Numbered from the stretch's first letter, positions 22,201 through 34,729 are shown. The stretch: 64,000 nt of DNA from Theropithecus gelada (GCF_003255815.1 NC_037683.1:77435440-77499439); one strand, 5' to 3'. The notes: a model not told the origin generated them from the sequence alone. Numbers and translations are program-made.

Positions 22201-22712
22201 TTATTTCCCCACCAACAAATTTTCCATGAAGATTGCATGTCATTTTCTTAAAAATGTAAAGTCATTCACATTTTTGCTGTTTTCTCACTTACTTGGTTCT
22301 TCCTCTCCTTTTTGATGAGTAAGATTTCCCCTCTGACCAGTGACTTTGCTGAATTTTTCCCATCTTTTTACCTATCAACAATTCAACCATCCCTGAGACT
22401 AGTTATCCTGTGGCCATTTCTGCCTGTCCTCCCACATTCTTCTTCTAATTTTATATGGCTTCTTTTCCTCTTGGGTTGGTACGTTTTCCTCCATTGTTTT
22501 CACTAACTAGCTCTTGTAGATCCACCTTGGAGACATTTTGAGAGATAAGACATTGCATGGAGTCCTTCTCTTCTCGCTCCATTCTTGGGAGGGTCTTGCC
22601 TCTCCCATCCCAAAACTTTATATTGAATTAAATCCACATTCTCCTTTCTACCAGTTTTTTTCTTACTTTATTTAAAAATCTTAACTATATGTTCATATTT
22701 GATTGGTAATGA
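22201..22712. other. Unassigned stretch
   Basis: Pyrimidine-rich in part (22280-22460). No family recognised. Confidence 0.4.
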
Positions 22713-22905
22713 CCAATGTTTCTCAAAGTATTCTCAAAGAACTACTTGCCTCTGAATCAACCAGGTAGCTTGCTAAATATCCAGATTTCTTGGACAACTT
22801 CAGTCCTATTGACTCAGAATCTCTGGTGTGGGGCCCAGAAATCTGCAGAGTTAATAAGTTCTCCTATGTGATTCCGATTATGCAAAAGTGTGAGATGTAC
22901 TGATA
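22713..22905 (+). mobile_element. MER5A-like hAT relic
   Basis: 'tgtttctcaaagtattctc', 'tctgaatcaaccaggtagc', 'gactcagaatctctggtg' and 'ggggcccagaaatctgca' follow the MER5A order. Confidence 0.75.
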
Positions 22906-23334
22906 GAAATCTTTGTCTTCAGCTCTGACATTTAAATTTTTATCTCCTTGGGTGCTTTTGAAAATATTTTTGTTGTTAACAGAATACTCTGACTTCCTTG
23001 ATGGGCAGTAATAATTTGAAGTTTGCCCCCTTATTTCTGAAATCATTTTGCTCAGAGCCAATTGCTATCTTTGTGTATATGTGTGTGACAGAGGTTTTCA
23101 TTACATATAATAGAAGATTTCAAATAACAGCAGAGACTTATTAAAAAAAGAAACAGAGTTAAATACGTGTCTAATTAGCAGGCAAGAAGGCAGATTTATT
23201 CTGTTAGAACTTCTTAAGGAAGAATCAATAATGAACCAATTATAATTCCTTCTCCTAGCTGTATACAGCCAAGATGCCTTCTAGGTTTGAAACCTTGTCT
23301 CAAAATATTCCTGTGGAATACTGCAGATATTGAT

Positions 23335-23465
23335 GCACTACAGATAGTGAAAATGAGGCTCAGAAAGAGTAGGGGACTTGTGGATGGTCACATAACTAGT
23401 TACTTGCAAAGCCAAGGTTGGAACCCAGTCCTCCTGGGGGTCTTTCACTCTGTCTGTCTCTAAGA
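23335..23465 (-). mobile_element. MIR fragment
   Basis: Antisense MIR wording: 'gaaaatgaggctcagaaaga', 'ggtcacataactagttactt', 'ttggaacccagtcctcct'. Confidence 0.7.
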
Positions 23466-24070
23466 CAGACCTCCTTTTTTTTGGTTTGATGTCTGTGCTG
23501 AAACACATACAGATGCATACACACACACTTGCTCCTATTCTTCGCAATGTAATATAACGTGTGTCAAATATTGATCCTTTTTGCACCTATCTTTTGCAAA
23601 AGCAAAGTGAGCTCCTTTCTTCAAGAGCAAAAAGATATTTGAACATACCTCTGTCATTGCTAGAGACACTGCGAATGAATATGTTTTATTCCCTGAGTGG
23701 TGCTGACTGCAAATGGAGTGGGATGGTGTACACTGAAGTGAAGCAAATAGTCATGATAATTTCAAGGTCCACTGAAACAGCAGAAAACAAGTCAACTGCC
23801 ACCCCCCAAAAGAAATGAAGCAACTCGAGGTTTAGCTCCCAGATCCCGAAATCTCATCAACTCAAAACAGCTTATAAGCGTTTCCACATTTGATCTCCCA
23901 CTTCTAGATAATTTGCGCTAAGAGAAGGGACTAACATTGTCAATCTTCCAAAATGGCTGAAAAATCCAGAGTCATTTAGAGTCAGCTTTGCAACATGTTA
24001 TCTTTAGCATTTGAATTTGGGATTAATATATTTTGAGAAATTATAACATTTTAAATAACAATAGCATGGT
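23466..24070. other. Unassigned stretch
   Basis: No repeat, exon or RNA gene recognised. A short CA run is at 23520-23529. Confidence 0.4.
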
Positions 24071-24500
24071 GTTTTGCCAAACCCTTATTAACCTCAGTAG
24101 GGAAAGCACCACGTTCAAGAGGCTGAAGAAGAGACCCATAGCCAGCAAACGAGACATGGGGTTTTATCAGGAGCTTATATAGAGGGGAGAGAATGCAGTG
24201 GTGGTGGGCTGGACAGGAGAACTGCCTTATGGACAGAAATGGTACAGTGGTGGTGGGCTGGACAACATATCCGCCTTCCTACAGTCCAGTGGTGGTGGGA
24301 TGGATAACATAACCACACAGCCCAGAGGCTGCAGACTAGGCAGGAAAACCACAAGCACTTGCAAACAGCATGCAGCTTATATAGCATTTTCACTTAACAC
24401 TCTTCCCTTAACAATCTCCACCTGTCAGCCTTCATTTAACCCAAAACACTTGGCCTCAATCCCCTTCATTTAACCCAAACACTTGGCTTGATGGGGGCTC
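24071..24500. repeat. Tandem-repeat block in probable LTR-like sequence
   Basis: Three units begin 'cagtggtggtggg(c/a)tggac/t' at about 24196, 24245 and 24291, so the period is about 45-49 bp. A second direct repeat, 'cttcatttaacccaaa(a)cacttggc', occurs near 24430 and 24465. The region has the patchwork look of an ERV1 LTR, but I cannot name it. Confidence 0.5.
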
Positions 24501-25289
24501 AGATGTACCTCATAGAGGAAGAATCAGTCTCCAGGTTGGCCATGCCCGGACTCCCTAACTTGGAACACATATTCAGGTGCTTCTGCCATACAAAGTCATT
24601 CTAAAGGTTTAAGTTATTGCTCTCAGGGAAGTTTACCCTACACATGCTATTAAGAACCAAGAAATAATATGTGCCTTTCTCATTCTGCCTCTGGATTTAG
24701 GATTTCCTCCTCTACATAGTCCATATTAGGAATAGTGGGTGATTTCCCATCGCACCAACCAAAATGGAATATTTCTCTCTGTTTTCATTATATATATATA
24801 GTTATTGTACCTATTTCATAGGATTGATGTAGGGGTTCCAGAGAAAATACAGGGTGCCTAGTCAAATTCTGATTTCAAATAAATGAATAAATTTTTGCTA
24901 TAAACATATTTTAAGGCCTTCTCTTCCTGGTTTTTCCCAGAGTCAGGAAAAGCTGGACTGAGAGGGTGAAAGAAAAAAACAAAAATATGTTTTAAATATT
25001 TCAGAGAAACAGTGAATACATTTTTAGTGTATCTGAACTATTTCTGATGAACATTGAATAATTGCTCCTGGGATATACTTATACTAAAAAATCATTCATT
25101 GTTTATCTGAAACTCAAATGTAACTGCCATTATGTAATTTTATTTTCTAAACCTGGCAGCCCAGACTGAGGATTAAATAATATATATATAGTATCTGGCA
25201 CGTAGTAAATGTTCATTAAAATTATTTTTATAATTGAGTTTCTACACACCCTAATAAGTGGTAATGATTAGCATTTGTATATTACTTTA

Positions 25290-25400
25290 CTATCTCCAAA
25301 GTCCTCTCATGTTCACGATCATTCTGATCTTTTAATGGTTCTGTGGTATCCCCATTTACCAGATGAAGAAATTAAGCCTCATACACATAAGTTTTACTGG
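25290..25400 (-). mobile_element. MIR fragment
   Basis: 'atccccatttaccagatgaag' with 'aaattaagcctcatac' is diverged antisense MIR. Confidence 0.55.
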
Positions 25401-25520
25401 CTGCAGAGTAATCCATGGTATGTTTTACAATCTTTTACTTTATTGACATGTATTTTTGAATATTGATTAAATATTGGTTGCTATTATAAATATTATTAAA
25501 TGAACATCTAACAGCATGCT
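25395..25520 (-). mobile_element. Old L1 ORF2-end remnant
   Basis: 'ggctgcagagtaatccatgg' and 'ttgctattataaatattatt' resemble the antisense C-terminal part of L1 ORF2. No intact frame. Confidence 0.5.
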
Positions 25521-25739
25521 TTTTACAACTACGTTAAAAACTTAGGTTAGAGATCAAGACCGTTTTTTCCTCCATTGCCCACCTAAAAGTAATACTCAGT
25601 AAATATTGCCTAAACAAATACAACTTTAGATTATTGCTAGCTCTGTCTAATAATGAAAAAATAAAATTAATAACATCTTGTAATACTATATAACAATAAT
25701 ATTAATAGCATCTTGTAATACTGTAAAGCCAGCCATATT

Positions 25740-26515
25740 CTAGATGGCCTACATTTCGTAATAGAATCTTCACACTACTCTGTGAAATAAGATAGCATTA
25801 TTACCCTGTATTAGGGTTCTCCAGAGGGACAAAACTAGTAGGATATATGTATATATGAAAGGGAGTTCATTAGGGAGAATTGGCTCACAGGATAACAAGG
25901 TAAAATCCCACGATAGGCCGTCTGTAAGCTGAGGAAGAAAGAAGCCAGTAGTGGCTCAGTCCAAAGCAGGGAAGGCAACAGTGCAGCCTTCAGTCTATGG
26001 CCAAAGGCCTGAGAACCCCCAACAAATAACTGGTGTAACTCCAAGAGTCCAAAAGTCAAAGAACCTGGAGACTGATGTCCTAGGGCGGGAGGAATGGAAG
26101 GAAGCATCCAGCACGGGAGAAAGAGGAAAGTCAGGACACTCAGCAAGCCAGCTTATCCCACCTTCTTCCTCCTGCTTTGTTCTAGATGCGCTGGCATCCA
26201 ATTGGATGGTGCCCACCCACATCGAGGATGGGTCTTCCTCTCCCAGTCCACTGACTCAAATGTCAGTCTCCTCTGGCAACACCCTCATAGACACACCGAG
26301 AAACAATGCTTTACCAGCTATCTAGGCATCCTTCAATCAAGTTGACACCTAATATTAACCATCACACACCCCATTTTACAGATCAGGACTTTGAGGCACA
26401 AAGAGGTTAGGGAATTTTCTGCCCAGTTATTGGGCTAGTAAGTGGTGGGGCTGGGAGGCAATCTCAAGTGGTCTGGCTCAAAGCCTGCATCCTTTGCCAT
26501 TGTACTATTCAGCCT
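25740..26515 (-). mobile_element. MIR split by an LTR insertion
   Basis: Antisense MIR sequence is found at 25740-25806 and resumes at 26367 with 'caccccattttacagatcag', continuing to 26515. The LTR at 25807-26366 lies between the halves. Joined at 'taccc', the two halves read as one MIR. Confidence 0.7.
25807..26366 (+). mobile_element. Solo LTR-like element (TG...CA, 5-bp TSD)
   Basis: It starts 'tgtattagggttctccagag' and ends 'ttaaccatcaca'. The flanking 5-mers are 'taccc' (25802-25806) and 'caccc' (26367-26371), one mismatch. TG...CA ends and a 5-bp duplication fit an ERVL/MaLR-type LTR. A related copy is at 46006-46503. The 124-aa plus frame at 25951-26325 lies inside it and is not evidence of a host exon. 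Family name not recalled. Confidence 0.65.
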
Positions 26516-26539
26516 CCAGCAGTGGAATCAGTGGCTCAA

Positions 26540-26760
26540 AGAACACGCACATTGCAAACATCCTGATGCATATTGCTAAGTCACCTTCCGGAAAGACTGC
26601 GCCTGTATATTCTTCCACCAGAACACATGAGGGTCTCAGTGCAGCCTTTCCAGCACTGAGTATTCTCATTACAACTTTTTTCTCATGTTTGATAGGTTAA
26701 AAATAGTATCTAATAGTTTTTGTTACATTTATTTGATTACAGTAAGTTGAGCTTTCTTTT
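26540..26760 (-). mobile_element. Old L1 ORF2-end remnant
   Basis: 'ttccaccagaacacatgagg', 'agcactgagtattctcatt' and 'tttgataggttaaaaatagt' follow the order of the antisense L1 ORF2 end in a very diverged form. Confidence 0.5.
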
Positions 26761-28390
26761 TCATCGGGTTGAAAAAGTTATATTTCTTCTTTTATAAGAT
26801 GTATATTTACATTAGTACCCTCTGGCATATTAGGAAAGAACCAACCACCTACGTGACTTCAATTTTCATGACTTGCTAATGACTTGCAAAAGTCAGGTTT
26901 GCTTGTCTTTTAGCTTTGTGTTTGGACATTTGGCTTATAAAGTTTAAACATAAATAGAGAGAAATATGTCACTCTTTTCTTTTGTGATTTCTTCTGTTGC
27001 TCTTGTGTTTGGAAAGACAGCATATAGATTCTACTTTTTAAACTGAATATTGTCTTCCATTGTTTTTTCAAAGGCTTTCCCCAGGAAAAACAATCTTCAG
27101 CCTCTGAAATCTCTCCTTGGATACTCCTAATGTTTTAAATTCTTGACACCTGAAAAGATGAATTAATTTTTCTTTTGTAAGCTTTCCCCACCAACCTGTT
27201 TCCTTCCTAACATCTTCTCCTGAGAGGAGCCCTTTGTCTCTGCTTCAGGGACAATCTCTCTACCAGGGTCATGCCTGAGAACTTTGAAGGAGCGCACACC
27301 AAACCCCACTCCTACTTTTTTTCAACCCAGATTGCTAACCCAACTGTTCTGAATGATCATAAGGCTTTTTATTTTGTCTGGTGTTTTAGCAGAATTCAGC
27401 ATTTGTCTCATATGTGATCTCAGCATTCCTGAGAAGCTCACAGCTCAGGGACTCTCTTTCTTTTACAGATGAACAAAGACTGAGAAGTTAACCCAGCCAA
27501 TGAAACGTGTAGCTGACACTAGAAACTGGTTATTTTAATGCCTGCCCTTGTGATCTTTGTAATATTCCAAAGTTTCTTAGGAATGACTTACTATCACAAC
27601 AGGAGAGCTAAAGCCTCACACAATCACGTTTTCTGTGAAGTACTAGTGTTTTAGAAGGTTCTAAAACTTTCCCACTCACACCGAACTGTTATTGGTTGGC
27701 AACAGGAAATACTCTTAACATTTGTTTTATGTGCACATCTTTTTAAAAGTCACTAGACAATGATGAGCATGTTTTATTACTGTAGAAGCAAACATTCCCA
27801 TAAGGAGGGGCTTGTAGTTCTACTTAGTTGTTACTTTTTACATCCTTGCTCATTAGAAAGCCATATGTCTGTGGATTATCTTTTATGTCAGCCACAAGAT
27901 GGTACCATTGCACAATCTAGAGAGAGCATCAGTCAGCCGAAAACATCTTCAGAAAGATTAATATTCAATGTAGCACAAACACAGAAGAAACTTTACATTT
28001 ATATTATAAAACAGCCCCAAATTGTTTTCTTCCTTTATTAAAGGTATAAAGGAAACTTGTATATGCTATAATTTGATATATCACTTTTCTCTCTACACCC
28101 ACACTCTCAATCTGAAAAAAGCCAAAGTTCTGTTTGCTCCGCGAGAACACTGTGATCTCCTTTACGTCTACTGAAGGAGATATTTTGTCATTCAGATGTT
28201 GGGAGTTCATTAGACTTGATTGTAACTCCCCTTCCCTTCAAACCTCTTTTGAACGAGGCTGGTTATAGGAGGTCAGAACTCCTGAAAGAATTCCAAATTC
28301 ATTTTTGCAAAATGGGAAATGACTAAGAACAGTGGGTTGTGTCAAGATAAGATAGGATTTGCATTTAAGATCAAGCAGAGAGCAATCAAA
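26761..28390. other. Largely unassigned region
   Basis: About 1.6 kb in which I can name no repeat with confidence and see no exon or RNA gene. Frames are short and lack family features. Confidence 0.45.
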
Positions 28391-28394
28391 GCAT

Positions 28395-28720
28395 CATTTT
28401 ATTATAATAGTGAAAAGTTAGAAACAACACAAATGTCCAACAATAGAGGGAGTGAAACAATCATCTAGAGGCAAACTTTGCAGATTTTAAGTAACAATAA
28501 TATTTCACCACATAGAAAAATACTCGAGATGAATTGTTAGGTGGAAAAAATGGATGGCAAAACAGTATATTCAATTGTGTGCACGTATGTGCATGTGTGT
28601 TGATGGCAGACATGTGCAATAAATGAGTGACAGTGGTTCTCTCTGAGTGCAGCTAATTGACTTTCTTGGACCTTTGAGTCTTGTCTACATTTTTTATTAT
28701 AAGCCTGCTTTATGTATGTG
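28395..28720 (+). mobile_element. Old L1 (L1M) 3' end
   Basis: 'gttagaaacaacacaaatgtcc' near 28420, then 'gaattgttaggtggaaaaaa', 'acagtggttctctctgagtg' and 'acattttttattataa' follow the 3' end of old L1s in the sense direction. Confidence 0.6.
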
Positions 28721-29454
28721 ATAATTCGTCTAGAAGATGAGAGGGCTCTGCTGCCAACTTAGGTCTCATTCTCTTCCCGGTGGGGAAGACAAGATGCCCT
28801 GATTGATAGCCTTGTCAGAACCACACAGAGGAGGAAGGGGGAATAGTTCCCCAAGAAAGGGATGTGAGAGAGACAGCCACCATGTGTGATCTTTGCCTGG
28901 ACAGGCTTAAGGGCATTTTAAGGGCTTCAGGCTGGGCCTGTGTGAGGGGCTCTTTTAGAGACTGGCCAATAATTAGTGGGAAATCCTATCCATATTAGAC
29001 CCAATATTGATTCTTTTGAAATATGCTATAAGGTGGAAGTTTCAAGATAGCAAGGAGCCCGGAGAATAGTCAAAAGTATCCACACCAGCCCTTTCCATCT
29101 TTTTGCTTTACAGGGATAGATAAAGCAGGGGGTAAGGTATAGAGGATTTAGCCCCTAACAGCCATTGCTTCAGAGAAGGGGAGTTGTTCTAATTCATTCT
29201 GTAACTTCTCTTGGAGGAAAAATACCTGACGGTGCTGGCATCCAATTAGAAGGCAGTATCACTGAAGCAGTTTCAACAAGCACGTCCTTCTCTGCACTTC
29301 AAGTAGCAAAATTAAATCGAGGAATACAGGGGGACAGAGATTTTGTGATGCCCCCAAAGCATCACCGTTACCTATTCCATTCATTTCAAGATGTGAAATG
29401 TAACTGTTTAAAAGGTGCACATGTATGAAGTAAATTGTTGAATAGTCACAGTTT
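28721..29454. other. Unassigned region
   Basis: No repeat named with confidence. The 87-aa frame at 29165-29428 has no recognisable features. Confidence 0.4.
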
Positions 29455-29468
29455 GAAAATTACATTTT

Positions 29469-29778
29469 TGGCCAGGCACGGTGGCTCACACCTGTAATCC
29501 CAGCACTTTGGGAGGCTGAGGCAGGCAGATCACGAGGTCAGAAGTTTGAGACCATCCTGGCCAACATGGTGAAACCCTGTCTCTACTAAAAATACAAAAA
29601 TTAGCTGGGCATGGTTGTGTGCATCTGTAATCCCAGCTACTCGGGAAGCTGAGGCAGGAGGATTGCTTGAACCCAGGAGGCAGATGTTGCAGTGAGCCGA
29701 GATCGTGCCTTTGCACTCCAGCCTGGGCGACAAGAGCAAGACTCTGTCTCAAAAAAAAAAAAAAAGAGAAAAAGAAAA
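29469..29778 (+). mobile_element. AluS-like element with TSD
   Basis: Full length, 'ggccaggcacggtggctcac' to an A tail with G interruptions. TSD 'gaaaattacatttt' (29455-29468) and 'gaaaattatgtttt' (29779-29792), two mismatches. Confidence 0.95.
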
Positions 29779-29979
29779 GAAAATTATGTTTTCCCTTAGA
29801 TAGCAAAAACTCATTAATTTCTAAGTGTTAGAAAGTATTTTTTAGCTCCCAAAAGGAGAATTTGGCCAGGGAGTTTGTACCACATTTATATAATTCAAAT
29901 TGATTCCTGGTGCAAATTGAGTGGTCCCAGAAATATGTGCTGCTTCAACAGTTTGTCACCACAGAGCAGTCTGTACCCC

Positions 29980-30165
29980 AATGCTGGATGTGGATCAACT
30001 CGATCAGAATCATGTGGAAAGGATTTAACCTCCCACCCCCACCCCCTACCACTCTCAGATTCTGAATTAGTAGTTCTTCAGTGAATCTTGAGATTCCCCA
30101 ATTTCCCCCAGGTGATTCTGAAATACAGCCAGGATGGGAAACTACTGATTTAGGTGACGGGGACC
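29980..30165 (+). mobile_element. Probable MER5-type hAT relic
   Basis: 'tcagaatcatgtggaaagg', 'cagattctgaattagtag' and 'caggtgattctgaaatac' follow MER5 order in diverged form. Confidence 0.5.
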
Positions 30166-31589
30166 TGGAAGCTGTTAACTGCTCATACTCCGCCTTAATG
30201 CATGTATGATCAGCGATGTCTGAGAATGGCATTCTGGGTACCCCAGGTGCTATGACGGTGCCAGGAAAGTTCAGTTTTATATAAGTAAGCATCATTTTGA
30301 GATGTGGAAATCACAAAACCCCATATTTTTCTGTGCTTGGAACTTAGGAAACAGGGAAGCCACTTTTCTAGTGGTTATCCCTAGTTCTGAGATATGCCAT
30401 TTAATATTCCAACTTGTGTTTTTCTTTCAGGTACATTTTTGCTTTCTGCAAACTTTTGTGCAGTACCTGCTAGTACCAATCACTGCACAAGGCTCTGAGG
30501 TAGATAGAAATATCAGCCATTCTCCTTGTTCCTGAGAAGTCACTGCCCATTAGAGGCTAGGGAAGAATGGTGGAGTCCCTACCATTGTGTAGGGTAATAC
30601 CTGCCAAAGTGGCAGGAGGTGGGAAGAACATAGGTGAAATAAGGATAATAGCACAAGATTCCTTCAAAAGTTAGATGAGCTGTCATAACTTTACAGCATC
30701 TTCCCTTGATTCTATTTTTAGAAGTCTCTAGGAAAATAATGTATTTAAGCAGATCGGGATCTCCCCAAGCCATAAGACTTTCTCCTTTTAGTCATCAGTC
30801 CCTAAGATTAGTTAAATTTAGAAAGTCTTGAATTTGAAGCAAATTAGAACTTAGGTGCACATGCTGTGTGATTTTTTTAATTGGAGGGTCACTGTGCAGA
30901 GGAATATCACCTCCTGAAGTGCAAAAGCCACACAGAGGAGGTGATTTGAAGTATCGATTCTGGACTGGGTGGTTTGCATGTTGACGACATGCTCACAGGC
31001 AAATTGATGTTTGCTATATCTAGGAATTAGCTAACCATGGGAGGGGCAGTCCCATCCCAGGTCCACAAAGCCCCAAGATGTCAAAGCACCATAAAACACA
31101 GAAAATAAAATAAATGATTAATACAACCTGGTTAAAAAAATAAAGTTATTAAAAGTTTCAAGATGGCAACAGCAAAGCATTAAACCAAGCCCATCTGAGC
31201 ACAGGGTCCTGGCGACTGAATGGGTGGTACATACATGATGAAATTCTTTCTAGACTAATTCCTCCTGCCTCAGGACACTTCAGCCACCCTTCATAGCATA
31301 AGCAGAGCTGGTTCAATAGAAGTTACACAGTCACATCTTCAAAATAACAGGGATCCCACAGGAGAGGAGGGGACAAGACCCAAGACCAGACCTATTCATG
31401 GAGGCTGGGCCAGAACGGGGCTGACAAAGACTCAGGTGCAATTATGGCCAGAGAAGGGGTAAGCAGACAGGCAGAGCTGAGCATCCAAGTGGCTGGGAGG
31501 ACACAGTTCAATTCTCGATGCGTTTATTGTGTGATACTCAAAAGAACTAAGAAGTGGCCTCTATGTTTGAAACAAAAGTTCAGATCTTC
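30166..31589. other. Mainly single-copy region
   Basis: No exon, RNA gene or named repeat. The run 'aaaataaaataaatgattaat' near 31104-31124 is A/T-rich. Confidence 0.45.
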
Positions 31590-31795
31590 AGGGCGACTGG
31601 AGCCAGGCTAAGGATTTTAAATTCATTTTGTAGGAGATGGGGACCCACTTTAAAGCATAAGAGAAGTAACGTGGTGTGATTTCTATGTTTTGGAAAGATG
31701 ACTTTGCCGCAATGGAGTAGTGAGTAGTGAGAGAGACGACGCAGGGGGCAGAGGCCAGTTGAAAGGTTGTAGTGGTAGTCCCATACCTAGTGGAT
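31590..31795 (-). mobile_element. L2 internal fragment
   Basis: 'ggattttaaattcattttgt', 'ggagatggggacccacttta' and 'gatgactttgccgcaatgg' follow the antisense L2 order seen also at 61.6-63.0 and 35.6-36.3 kb. Confidence 0.55.
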
Positions 31796-32285
31796 CCCAG
31801 TGAGAGATCAGCAAGGAGGGGCACAGGCTCGGGGTTGGGGGTGGAAGGGTGTCCCCATTGGCAAGGCTAGGTAGGGAAAACCATCAGAACTGCTCTTACT
31901 GGGCCAGGATTTATGAACAAGACTCCAACCTTTGAGTAAAGGAGTTTGCAGAGCAACACAGGCCACATACAGAAGCTCAAAGGAAAGGATTAGCACTTAT
32001 GGGGAGGAGGAGCCTGGGGCTTAGGACTGAGGTCATATCCGGTGGAAGAAGTGGAGTGGGCCTTCAGGGACAGCCCGTAAAAGGCACTGACTCTGCCATG
32101 CCTAGTTCCCAACAATGCACTGTGGCTACTTCAATGCCTCCTGTCCTCATCAGCGGGATTTGTCCTGAGCATGTGCTGAATCAGCCAATGGAAATTGTGT
32201 TTCCCCTTGTCAGGAACAGAGGAGCTGCCAAGCCTAGGAGCCAGGCCTCACCAAATGGTTTATGCATGCTTTTTAAAAAGAACCA
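31796..32285. other. Unassigned stretch
   Basis: More GC-rich than its surroundings, but not CpG-rich. Frames at 31999-32328 and on the opposite strand overlap, so neither is convincing. Confidence 0.4.
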
Positions 32286-32289
32286 AAAA

Positions 32290-32480
32290 ACTATATTTTT
32301 TTCTTATTACAAAAATTTTATTACTTGAATTTTAGACAATACAAGTGAATACAATGAAAAAGCCAAGGAAAGTATAATTCTACCCATCCCAGGTCACTGT
32401 TAACATTTGAGGGCTCGCATCTTCAGTAGCTTCATCTTTGCAATTTTCCTTCTTGATTTACAAAAATAGGAGTCTTGTTT
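32290..32480 (-). mobile_element. Old L1 3' UTR remnant
   Basis: 'ttattacaaaaattttattac', 'aatacaatgaaaaagcc' and 'ccatcccaggtcactgttaa' resemble the antisense 3' UTR of old L1s, as at 38.9, 45.3 and 58.5 kb. Confidence 0.5.
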
Positions 32481-33185
32481 GCTATTTTGAAGGGATTATG
32501 ATATCTTTTACCTTTTGAGGTTTCACTAATTTGTGGTTCCTATATATTCATATGTGTTTATTTTGAGTCTTTCTGGAAGCAGGAGCAAGTCTGCTGTTTC
32601 CTTTTGAATTTCCAGTGTACATTGAATATGGGTGAACTTTATACTTCAGTTTAACGAAAAGATATAATATTACACTAAATTTAATTAATTAAAAATAATA
32701 TATTTTGTTTATATATTACAGTATATAAAATACACTGTGTTATGTATATTAAATACATATTAAATATAGCATATTTGATATTTAGAAATACTTATATTAT
32801 GCAGCTTCTGTTCTTCTGTCCTTCCACACGAGCCACAGTTTCAGATTCATCATGCTCCAGAGGAAAAGAGGCTGTGATCAAGTCAAAATCCTCAAAGGTC
32901 TTGACAATTTGGAATAATGAAGGAAAGGAACCAGACTTAAAGAGATTTAACTAAGTGAGATGAAGTCCTATATTTACAGCTGAAAATCTAACGAGAACCC
33001 AAGAGGCACGCAACACTGGGCTAGAGACAAGGCAGCACCCCATGGCTCTGAGGGAAGGGTGGGAGGAGCAGGGCTGCTGTCCTGGAGGAGTCTGAGGAAG
33101 TGATGCTGCCCACTCATCTGAAGACTGTCACGTGGAAGGGAGAGCCACACTGATCCAGAAACCCAGGACAATATGAACTTTCAGT
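32481..33185. other. Unassigned stretch, strongly AT-rich at 32650-32800
   Basis: No repeat or gene recognised. Confidence 0.4.
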
Positions 33186-33191
33186 TATACT

Positions 33192-33486
33192 GATTTTTTT
33201 TTTTTTTTTTTAGGTGGAGTCTTGCTCTGTTGCCTAGGCTGGAGTGCAGTCTTGGATCACTGCAACCTCTGCCTTCTGGGTTCAAGTGATTCTCCTGCCT
33301 CAGCCTCCCGAGTAGCTGGGATAACAGGCATGCACAACCACATCCGGCTAATTTTTGTATTTTTAGTAGTGACAGGGTTTTACCATGTTGGCCAGGCTGG
33401 TCTCGAACTTCTGACTTCAAATGATCTGCCTGCCTTGGCCTCCCAAAATGCTGGGATTACAGGCATGAGCGACCATGCCCAGCGCG
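33192..33486 (-). mobile_element. AluS-like element
   Basis: Antisense, with a T tail, 'gttcaagtgattctcctgcc' in the right arm and an end at 'accatgcccagcgc'. Confidence 0.95.
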
Positions 33487-33734
33487 ATTCTCTTGAATTC
33501 CTTTTGCTATCTCTCCATTCATGTCCTCCTGCAATTGCAGGCTTCATTTTTAACTGTTTATTTTTTTGGCCATTAATATAGGATTTTATCTCTATTAGAT
33601 AGTCTCTTTTTAGATCTAGTTCATGGTTCCAACTTGTCAAGGTCCTTTGGGATTCTGAAAGTCAGTGAGCCTCAAAGCCAAGTCTTCCAATAAAAAGCAC
33701 ATTTGACCATCAAGCCATTGTTATATCATAATCC

Positions 33735-33880
33735 TCCATGTGCATGTGAAGAATGGAGGGCCAAAAGGGATAACTGCTTGTACGAAGCCCTACAGCCCAG
33801 TGAGGGTGTATCAGAGCCAGGACTACACCTGAGTCTTCTGACTGTCAGGCTAATGTTCTTCCTATGGCACCATGCTCTCT
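33735..33880 (-). mobile_element. MIR fragment
   Basis: 'agagccaggactacacctga' and 'gtcttctgactgtcaggcta' match antisense MIR. Confidence 0.6.
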
Positions 33881-33984
33881 CAAGACAATTTTGATCATAT
33901 GGTAGAACTTACAGGTAGAAGTCCTAGAAACAGTATAACCGAAACCTGCCCTTGGAGTAGTGCATGCATCAACATTTTGCAATC

Positions 33985-34100
33985 AATTCTTCTGACAGCA
34001 CTAGAATTGGTATTATTGTTCTTATTTTACAGATGAGAGAATCAGGAAGGTTAAATATTTTTATTCCATGTCAGAGAGCAAAGTGGATGCTCATATCCAG
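33985..34100 (-). mobile_element. MIR fragment
   Basis: 'ttattttacagatgagagaa' and 'gaaggttaaatatttttattcc' are diverged antisense MIR. Confidence 0.55.
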
Positions 34101-34709
34101 AAAACAATTAGATTAGAAAGATTCTTAAAATATCTTCGGGAATGCTTCTTCAGAAGATCTAGAAAGGCGGCTGAGTAATCCATCAGGCATTATTAAAATG
34201 GGAGGACCTCAAGGTCTGACTGGTGGAGATACTAGTCTTAACAATGTGCAAAAATTCCAAGATGAAGTTGATTTTCAAAGAGACACATAAGAAAGCATCT
34301 AAGTACTTGTGGTCTGATTAGAATTCTGAGTCTAGTTCTCTACATTTAGAAATAGAGAAATGGAGAAAATTTTCAGGAAAAAAGACATCATTCTTTTGCC
34401 CATTATTTGTTCTGTTTAATTAAGCCCTTCATTAACATAAACCAGGTTTAGATTATTCTCACTGAAGAGCTTTGAAGAGGTCTTTGAATACCAAAATTGC
34501 CACCTTGCTTCAAGTATAAACCAGCAAGTTCTTAGAGACCAATTCCACTTTGAATTAGAACAACAGAATTTAAGAGCAAGACGGGTCCTTCAAAACCGAC
34601 TCCAGGCCATGCTACTATCCTCCTCTTCTTAAAGCTGAGGAGCCGAGGTTCAGAGGCATGAAGTGGCTTCGTCAAAGTCATCCATTAGGCTTTGGCCAGT
34701 GCTTGGCTT
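34101..34709. other. Unassigned, with a possible MIR scrap at its end
   Basis: 34620-34690 ('gctgaggagccgaggttcag') looks like antisense MIR. The rest is unassigned. Confidence 0.4.
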
Positions 34710-34729
34710 AAGAATAGGGGTCTTGTGCA

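Noticed and set aside
24196..24330. CRISPR-like spaced repeats
   Set aside because: Only three imperfect units in a vertebrate genome with LTR-like surroundings; not a CRISPR array.
25951..26325. 124-codon plus-strand frame resembling an exon
   Set aside because: It is contained in the LTR-type element bounded by TG...CA and a 5-bp duplication.
31800..32330. CpG island or promoter
   Set aside because: It is more GC-rich than the flanks but CpG is scarce, and no TATA/initiator arrangement or exon follows.
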